Source: Conexibacter sp. SYSU D00693
GTDB taxonomy: Bacteria > Actinomycetota > Thermoleophilia > Solirubrobacterales > Solirubrobacteraceae
DNA: 64,000 bases
Reading direction: 5' to 3'
Assembly (NCBI RefSeq): GCF_017084525.1
Contig: NZ_CP070950.1
Span: 2,294,001-2,358,000, forward strand
The position numbers and the translations under genes were made by a program. The stretch's first letter is position 1; each line of letters opens with the position of its first letter. Of the stretch, positions 59,046 to 64,000 are shown in pieces. The notes beneath the pieces were generated by a model. The model was not told the origin of the DNA. It worked only from the letters and a program-made list of their open reading frames with translations, and made no database searches.

Positions 59046-59954
59046 ATGGACGGTCTGCAGCCCTCGCAGGGACTGGCCGGCACCGCCGGGCGCCGCATCG
59101 CCTACGCGACGTTCGGCGCCCACGACGGCGTCCCGGTCTTCTACCTCCACGGTGCCATCGGCTCGCCGCTGACCTGCAGCCCCGGGCTCGGCGACGCGAT
59201 CGAGGCGCTCGGCCTCCGGCTCGTCGCCGTCCAGCGACCGGGCTTCGGCCGGTCGGACCCGCAGCCGGGGCGGACCCTGGCCGACCACGCTCACGACCTC
59301 GCCACGGTCGCCGACGTGCTGGGCATCGAGCGCTTCGGCGTCCTGGGCGTGTCGGCGGGCGGCCCCTACGCGGTCGCCTGCGCCCACGTGCTCGGCGACC
59401 GCCTCACGGCCGCCGCGGCGGTCTCCTCCCTCTCGCCGCTGTGCCGGCCCGCCGACGTGCCGGGGCTGCCCGCCCGCGTGCGCGTTGCGCTGAAGGTCCT
59501 GGCCGCCGCGCCGCGCGCGGCCACCTGGGCGGGCGACCGCGCCGTGGCGCTCGTCGCCCGCCACCCGCAGCTCCTCGTGCGGGCGATGACGGTCGGCGCC
59601 CCGCCCGCGGACCGCACGAACCTCGCCGACGGCGCGACGGCCCGCGCCGCGATCGCCGCGTTCCTCGAGGCGACCGGCGGTGGCCTGGCCGGCCTCGTCG
59701 AGGACCACCTCGTCACCTCCCGCCCCTGGGGATTCGACCTCGCCGACGTGCAGGGCGAGGTCCACGTCTGGCACGGGATGCACGACGCGTTCGTCCCCGC
59801 CGAGCACGCCCTACAGCTCGCCGCCGCCCTGCCGCGCTGCCGGGTCGCGCTGGACCCGGGCGAGGGCCACTTCTTCTTCCGCCGGCGGGCGACGGAGGTC
59901 CTCGGCGCGCTCGTGCGACGCGCGGACCTCCCCCGCCCGTTGCCCGCGGCCTAG
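59046..59954 (+). CDS. Alpha/beta hydrolase
   Basis: A 302-aa alpha/beta hydrolase: VFYLHGAIGSPLTCSPGL, QRPGFGRSDPQPGRTL, nucleophile GVSAGGPYAVACA (~105), HDAFVP acid region and EGHFFF histidine. It follows the preceding hydrolase by 42 nt and may be co-transcribed. The two are distant paralogues at most. Its stop shares CTAG with the next gene. Confidence 0.92.
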   Translation: MDGLQPSQGLAGTAGRRIAYATFGAHDGVPVFYLHGAIGSPLTCSPGLGDAIEALGLRLVAVQRPGFGRSDPQPGRTLADHAHDLATVADVLGIERFGVLGVSAGGPYAVACAHVLGDRLTAAAAVSSLSPLCRPADVPGLPARVRVALKVLAAAPRAATWAGDRAVALVARHPQLLVRAMTVGAPPADRTNLADGATARAAIAAFLEATGGGLAGLVEDHLVTSRPWGFDLADVQGEVHVWHGMHDAFVPAEHALQLAAALPRCRVALDPGEGHFFFRRRATEVLGALVRRADLPRPLPAA

Positions 59955-62900
59955 CGGCTGCGGGCCTTCACCGCCGTGCCCCGCCGCCCGATGCGCGAGA
60001 CGCCGCGGACGGTCGCCGTGATGCGGTCGCCCGGCGCGAGCCGGGTGATGCGGATGGACCGCGCCCGCGTGACGTACTGGCGGCGCAGGCCGTGGCTGCC
60101 CTTGACCGTCACCTGGTGGCGCGTGGCCCCGCGGGCGCCGCGCCAGCTGATCGTCACCGACGACGCGCCGCGCTTGATGCGCACGCGGCTCGGCCGGCCG
60201 GGCGCGCGCGGCGCGGGCTGGACGAAGCGGCCGAGCGCGATGCGCCGGGTCACGAGACCGTCGCGGCCGATGAGCGCGTAGACCGTGCGCGTGCCGCCCT
60301 TGCCCTCCGTCGGCGTGAAGCGCGTCGTGCCGTTCGCGCCGCGCGCCTGGGCGATGACGTGGGTGCCGAACGCGCCCTGCTCGGCGAAGGTCACCGTCTG
60401 GCCGCTGCCGCCGTTGGTGACGCGGTAGGCGATCGCGCGCTTCGAGCCCTCCTTGCGGATCGTCGCGCGGACCTGGGCCTGCGTGTAGCCCTCGGACTGC
60501 TCGAGCTTCGTGATCGCCGGGGTGCCGGCCTTCGGCGTGAACGTCCACGCCCCGGCGCCCGGGCGCTGCAGGACGACGTAGGTCGTGTTGACCGGGCCGG
60601 AGCGCGCGACGTAGCTGCCCTGTGGCAGCGGCGCGCCGTTCGGGCCGCTGACGTCGACGTCCGGGGCCCCGCCGTCGCCGGTCAGGGCGATCGTCGCGGT
60701 GGGCAGGCCGGCGCGCAGCGTCGCCGTGGCGGTCCCGGGCGCCTGGGCCGCGCGGGCCTTCAGGCCCGGCCGCCCGGGTGCCACGTACGGGCCGGTGTTG
60801 CACGGCGTGCGCAGGTGGCTGGCGACCGTGGCGACCGCGAAGGCCGGGTTGGCCAGCTCGGCTCCGCTCACGTCGTCCCACGGCAGCTCGAGGCCCGCGC
60901 TGACGCGACCGACGGGCTCGGGCAGGTCGGCCGACGCGCACGCCGCGAGGCCGACGCGCGAGAGCGCGAGGTCGCCGCCGATGCAGGGGAAGCTGATCGG
61001 CCCGAAGGACAGGTCGACGCAGACGTCGACGCTCGCGTTGGCGCCGAAGGTCCCGTTCGAGCCGTCGACGAAGCCGTTGACCCCGCCCTTGAGGCTGATC
61101 GCGGGGAGGTCGAGGCCGAGGTTGGCGGCGAAGTCGGCGTAGCCGTCGCTGACGAAGCGGAAGCGCGCGTCGGCCAGCGCCAGGACGAGCACCTTGAGGT
61201 TGCCCGTGGCCGTGACCGTGAACGGCCCCGTGCGTGGGAAGACCGCGTCGACGCGCCCGACGACGCTCACCGGCGACACGCCCTTCACCGCGGCGCCCGC
61301 CGCGATGGTCGCCTCAGCGCCGATCGTCGTCGGCTCGAGCGCGAAGGTGCCGCCGATGCGGGTGATCCACACCGCCGGCCCGATCGCGATGCCGGGTGGT
61401 GGCGGTTCGAGCGCCAGCGAGCCCTTGCGGAACTCGCCGCCCTGGAACTCGACGGTGCCGTCCAGCGCCCCGCCGGCCGGGACGCTCAACCGCGCGGCGC
61501 CGGTCCAGCGGTCGGCCTCGCCGTCGTAGGTGATGTCGATCTTCTCGATGACCAGCGGGCCGAGCGGGACGTTGCCGACGTGGATGGCCAGCGACTTCAG
61601 CTCGAGGCCGCGGTTCGTGGAGGCGATGAGCTCGGCGCTGCCGCGCACGTCGCCGAGGTACTTCGGCAGGCCGATCGAGATCGGGACCCGCACGCCGGTC
61701 TGCGTGAGGATCACGTCGATCTTGCCGCGCAGGCCGAAGCCCAGGAGGTTCGTCGGGAACTTCTCGGTGTCGAAGCTCGCCAGCGGCTTGCCGACGTTCG
61801 GCTCGGGGATCGCGAGCTCGACCTTGCCGTGCCACAGCGTGATCGAGACCGACCCGCCGACGAGCATGACCTTCGCCGTGCCGGTGGTGTAGATCTGACG
61901 CTTCTTCGGGTCGACGACGACCTTCACGCCGGCGTCCGGGACGATCTTCAGGCCGTTGAGGTCGAGCTCCTCCTCGGAGACGCGGACGCCCGCGAACTGG
62001 CCGGTGCCGCGCAGGAAGCAGGGGCCGTTCGTCGTGACCTTCACCGCGCCGAAGTTCGTCTGCTGGCAGGTCTGGGTGATGTTCGGGTCGCCGCCGCCGG
62101 GGAGGCCCGCGAGGCCGGGGGCGCCGGTCGGCGCCCGGTTGCCGAAGCCGACGGCGACGATCTCGCCCGGGCTGGTGACACCGCCGGTGCGGTTGCCGAT
62201 GAGGAAGCCGCCGCCGTCCTGCGCGGCCGCGAGCTCGAGCTGGCCCGCCGCGTCGCCCGCGAGCAGGAGCTTGCGCGTGCCGAAGCCGGTCCCGCCGACG
62301 GCCGTGCGCAGGAAGACGCCCGCGGGGTCGCCGTTGGGCTCGGCGCGCCGGTTCTCCCAGGCGGCGAGCAGCCGGCCGCTCGGGTCCTGGGCGAGCGTCG
62401 CGAACTGCGCGTCGTGGTTGGCGGGCGTGATCTGGGTCGGGGCGCTGAACGCCGACCCGGTGACCTGGCGGATCGAGAACGGGGCGCCGAAGCTCGGGCG
62501 GTTCATGAACCACAGGCCGGCGGCGCCGCCGGCGATGACGGGCTCGACGCCCGGGACCGGCGCCGCCGGCGTCCACGTCGCCGACGACGTGATCGGGTCC
62601 GCGCCCGACCACCGGCGCACGTAGGAGGTGTTCTGCAGGTCGTAGAACGCCGCGACCGGGGCGCCGCCGTCGACCGCGAGGTTCGCGCCGTACGCGCGGT
62701 CGGGACCCTCGTCGCCGACCTTCGCGTTGTCGGCGTTGTAGCGCCCGCCGCGGATCTCCTGGACGCAGGCGCCGCACGGCCCCGTGTGGGCGATCGCGGC
62801 GATGCGCGGCGAGTCCGGCGGGCCGTAGGCGACGGTGTTGCCGTTGATGTCGTTGGGCGCCGCGAGGACGCCGCCCGTCCACGTCGTGCCGCCGTCGTCG

Positions 62901-63385
62901 CTCGTCCACATGAACGTGCCGCCGGAGCTGGCGCCACCGGGCTTGTCGACCACCGTCGGGTAGCGGTAGGTCAGGATCGCCAGCTGGTCGCCGACGCGGA
63001 TGATCTCCGGGCCGCCGTTGTCGATGTCGAACTGCGGCCCGTCGTTCTCGGGGTAGGTGCGCGGTGGCACGAGCTGGGTGCTCGCGTCGCACTGCGTCGC
63101 GCCGCGCTTGAGCCGGCAGTAGACCGCCGCGTCGGCCTCGTCGCCGCGGCCGATCGACCACACCATGTGCGCCGTGCCGGCCTCGTCGACCACGACGTCG
63201 GGGTGCAGGCCGTCGGGCGCCAGCACGACCGGCTGCGGCGGCTGCGCCGGGGTCGTGGTGGGCGTCCTCGTCGAGCCCTTGAAGCCGGGCGACCGGTAGG
63301 TCGGCAGCCTCTGCGCCTCCGCCGGCGCGGCCGTGACGGCCAGCGCGGCGAGGCACGCGATCAGCATCCCCCAAGCCCACCTCAT
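59951..63385 (-). CDS. Large secreted multi-domain protein of unknown function
   Basis: A 1144-aa exported protein. Signal peptide (~1-24); N-terminal ~400 residues resemble a sialidase-type/BNR beta-propeller (TSDDGGTTWTGG); a long beta-rich middle (~450-850) with repeated sheet units, several Cys and little charge; a C-terminal region with a fibronectin III-like domain (RVRIKRGASSVTISWRGARG, in part). No catalytic set is recognised. It may be an adhesin, glycan-binding protein or surface enzyme. ATG at 63385 gives the clean signal peptide. Confidence 0.8.
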   Translation of the reverse strand: MRWAWGMLIACLAALAVTAAPAEAQRLPTYRSPGFKGSTRTPTTTPAQPPQPVVLAPDGLHPDVVVDEAGTAHMVWSIGRGDEADAAVYCRLKRGATQCDASTQLVPPRTYPENDGPQFDIDNGGPEIIRVGDQLAILTYRYPTVVDKPGGASSGGTFMWTSDDGGTTWTGGVLAAPNDINGNTVAYGPPDSPRIAAIAHTGPCGACVQEIRGGRYNADNAKVGDEGPDRAYGANLAVDGGAPVAAFYDLQNTSYVRRWSGADPITSSATWTPAAPVPGVEPVIAGGAAGLWFMNRPSFGAPFSIRQVTGSAFSAPTQITPANHDAQFATLAQDPSGRLLAAWENRRAEPNGDPAGVFLRTAVGGTGFGTRKLLLAGDAAGQLELAAAQDGGGFLIGNRTGGVTSPGEIVAVGFGNRAPTGAPGLAGLPGGGDPNITQTCQQTNFGAVKVTTNGPCFLRGTGQFAGVRVSEEELDLNGLKIVPDAGVKVVVDPKKRQIYTTGTAKVMLVGGSVSITLWHGKVELAIPEPNVGKPLASFDTEKFPTNLLGFGLRGKIDVILTQTGVRVPISIGLPKYLGDVRGSAELIASTNRGLELKSLAIHVGNVPLGPLVIEKIDITYDGEADRWTGAARLSVPAGGALDGTVEFQGGEFRKGSLALEPPPPGIAIGPAVWITRIGGTFALEPTTIGAEATIAAGAAVKGVSPVSVVGRVDAVFPRTGPFTVTATGNLKVLVLALADARFRFVSDGYADFAANLGLDLPAISLKGGVNGFVDGSNGTFGANASVDVCVDLSFGPISFPCIGGDLALSRVGLAACASADLPEPVGRVSAGLELPWDDVSGAELANPAFAVATVASHLRTPCNTGPYVAPGRPGLKARAAQAPGTATATLRAGLPTATIALTGDGGAPDVDVSGPNGAPLPQGSYVARSGPVNTTYVVLQRPGAGAWTFTPKAGTPAITKLEQSEGYTQAQVRATIRKEGSKRAIAYRVTNGGSGQTVTFAEQGAFGTHVIAQARGANGTTRFTPTEGKGGTRTVYALIGRDGLVTRRIALGRFVQPAPRAPGRPSRVRIKRGASSVTISWRGARGATRHQVTVKGSHGLRRQYVTRARSIRITRLAPGDRITATVRGVSRIGRRGTAVKARSR

Positions 63386-63476
63386 GCCCGGCAAGCTCCC
63401 ACAGCGGGCCCGGCGGTTGGTGGTCTGCTTCGAACGGCGCAGTTCGGACGGTCACCGGCGGTCGTAGAGTCTCGCC

Positions 63477-64000
63477 ATGGGCGTCCTGGCGATCTGGCGC
63501 TACCCCGTCAAGGGCATGTTGGGCGAGCAGCTCGAGACCGTGGAGGTGGGCGCCGGCGGCCTCGAGGGCGACCGGCGGTGGGTCGTCGAGGACGAGGACA
63601 CCGGCGAGCAGATCGCGAGCAAGCGCGGGCCGACGGACCCGCGCCTGCGAGCGTGCCGGGCCCGGATGACCGCCGATGGCGAGCTCGAGGTGGTGCTACC
63701 AGGCGCGGGACCCGTGGTGCAGGGCGTGGTGGCCGTGGCCGCGGCGCTCGGCGACCTGCTCGGGCGGCGCATCACGGTCGTCGAGCACCGCGTCGTCCAC
63801 ACGGGCGGCTTCCTGGACACCGACGGCCACCACGACCTCGCGCCGCTGCACCTCGTGACGACGCGCTCCCTGGCCCACATGGCGCGGGTCGCGCCGAGCT
63901 CGGACTGGGACGTGCGGCGGCTGCGCCCGAACCTCGTCCTCGACGACGGCGCAGCGCCGGGCCTCAGCGAGCCGTCCCTGCTCGGGCGCGAGCTCGCGGG
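63477..64000 (+). CDS. MOSC domain protein, truncated by window end
   Basis: The first ~174 residues of a MOSC-type protein: YPVKGMLGEQL and GLEGDRRWVVEDEDTG (MOSC N-terminal beta-barrel), then the start of the MOSC domain with VRRLRPNLVLDD. Proteins of this type bind molybdenum cofactor and act as sulfur carriers or N-hydroxy reductases. No stop is seen before the window ends. Confidence 0.88.
   Translation, partial: MGVLAIWRYPVKGMLGEQLETVEVGAGGLEGDRRWVVEDEDTGEQIASKRGPTDPRLRACRARMTADGELEVVLPGAGPVVQGVVAVAAALGDLLGRRITVVEHRVVHTGGFLDTDGHHDLAPLHLVTTRSLAHMARVAPSSDWDVRRLRPNLVLDDGAAPGLSEPSLLGRELA

Noticed and set aside
1-64000. CRISPR arrays, tRNA, rRNA, prophage or insertion sequences
   Set aside because: No regular repeat-spacer pattern, cloverleaf, transposase or phage structural gene was recognised by eye; a tRNA scan could still find one missed.

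Overview
The window is about 64 kb of very GC-rich, gene-dense DNA. It has GTG starts, many 1-4 nt GTGA/ATGA gene overlaps and almost no space between genes. Gene content (coiled-coil NlpC/P60 and transglycosylase proteins, a collagen-like secreted protein, a fused ECF sigma factor, TAT-exported PhoX, many small regulators) suggests an actinobacterium, most likely class Thermoleophilia (Solirubrobacter/Conexibacter/Patulibacter-like). That placement is inference from style and content; no rRNA or tRNA gene was seen. No prophage, insertion sequence or CRISPR array was seen.

1-8.5 kb, the most interesting region: two small paralogous peptides (3716-4139) have identical spacing and a PVLATP box that matches the PxxxTP motif of linaridin RiPP precursors. 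Next to them are an ABC exporter on the same strand and, divergently, a membrane/alpha-beta-hydrolase fusion, a 184-aa one-TM protein and an overlapping SAM methyltransferase. This is the H-L-M-T gene set of linaridin pathways. The predicted cores have no Cys and very few Thr/Ser, so the product should differ from known linaridins. A pseudo-receiver LuxR regulator and an ABC-2 efflux pair follow.

8.6-15.7 kb: a six-gene chemosensory operon (MCP, CheW, CheA-REC, CheB, CheR-TPR, CheW) without CheY or flagellar genes. 15.8-25.5 kb: AraC regulator, ManA, alkyltransferase-like protein, P1 peptidase, two SDRs, a lysozyme-like cell-wall protein, a fatty-acid desaturase, and a flavin monooxygenase/GMC oxidoreductase pair. 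25.6-28.3 kb: an operon of three type IV prepilin-like proteins behind a pair of 20-bp direct repeats. 28.3-36.4 kb: LysE exporter, PuuD-like amidotransferase, DUF1232 and BtrH-like proteins, NlpC/P60 hydrolase, class III cyclase, AKR/LysR pair and a winged-helix AlkZ-like protein.

36.4-41.1 kb: an ECF sigma factor fused to a zinc-binding anti-sigma motif, a TM segment and a Pro-rich tail. It follows a sigma-4-like protein. A promoter-like sequence (CGTAAGGAACC then GTCTCT) precedes both this operon and the adjacent collagen-like gene, suggesting autoregulation and one target. A secreted protein and a frameshifted hydrolase follow.

41-48.5 kb: FRG-domain protein, secreted dipeptidase-like protein, YbhN-like membrane protein, SPOUT RNA methyltransferase, AraC/VOC pair and TfoX-like protein. 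48.5-58.1 kb: an extracellular phosphorus-scavenging island. It holds a giant nuclease/calcium-repeat/GDPD fusion, a 5'-nucleotidase, a MESH1-like HD hydrolase, PhoX, and a GDPD/phytase-like fusion. A four-unit 11-bp array resembling a PHO box lies upstream of the nucleotidase. 58.2-64 kb: two alpha/beta hydrolases, a 1144-aa secreted protein and a MOSC protein cut by the window end. No gene-free stretch exceeds 300 bases.
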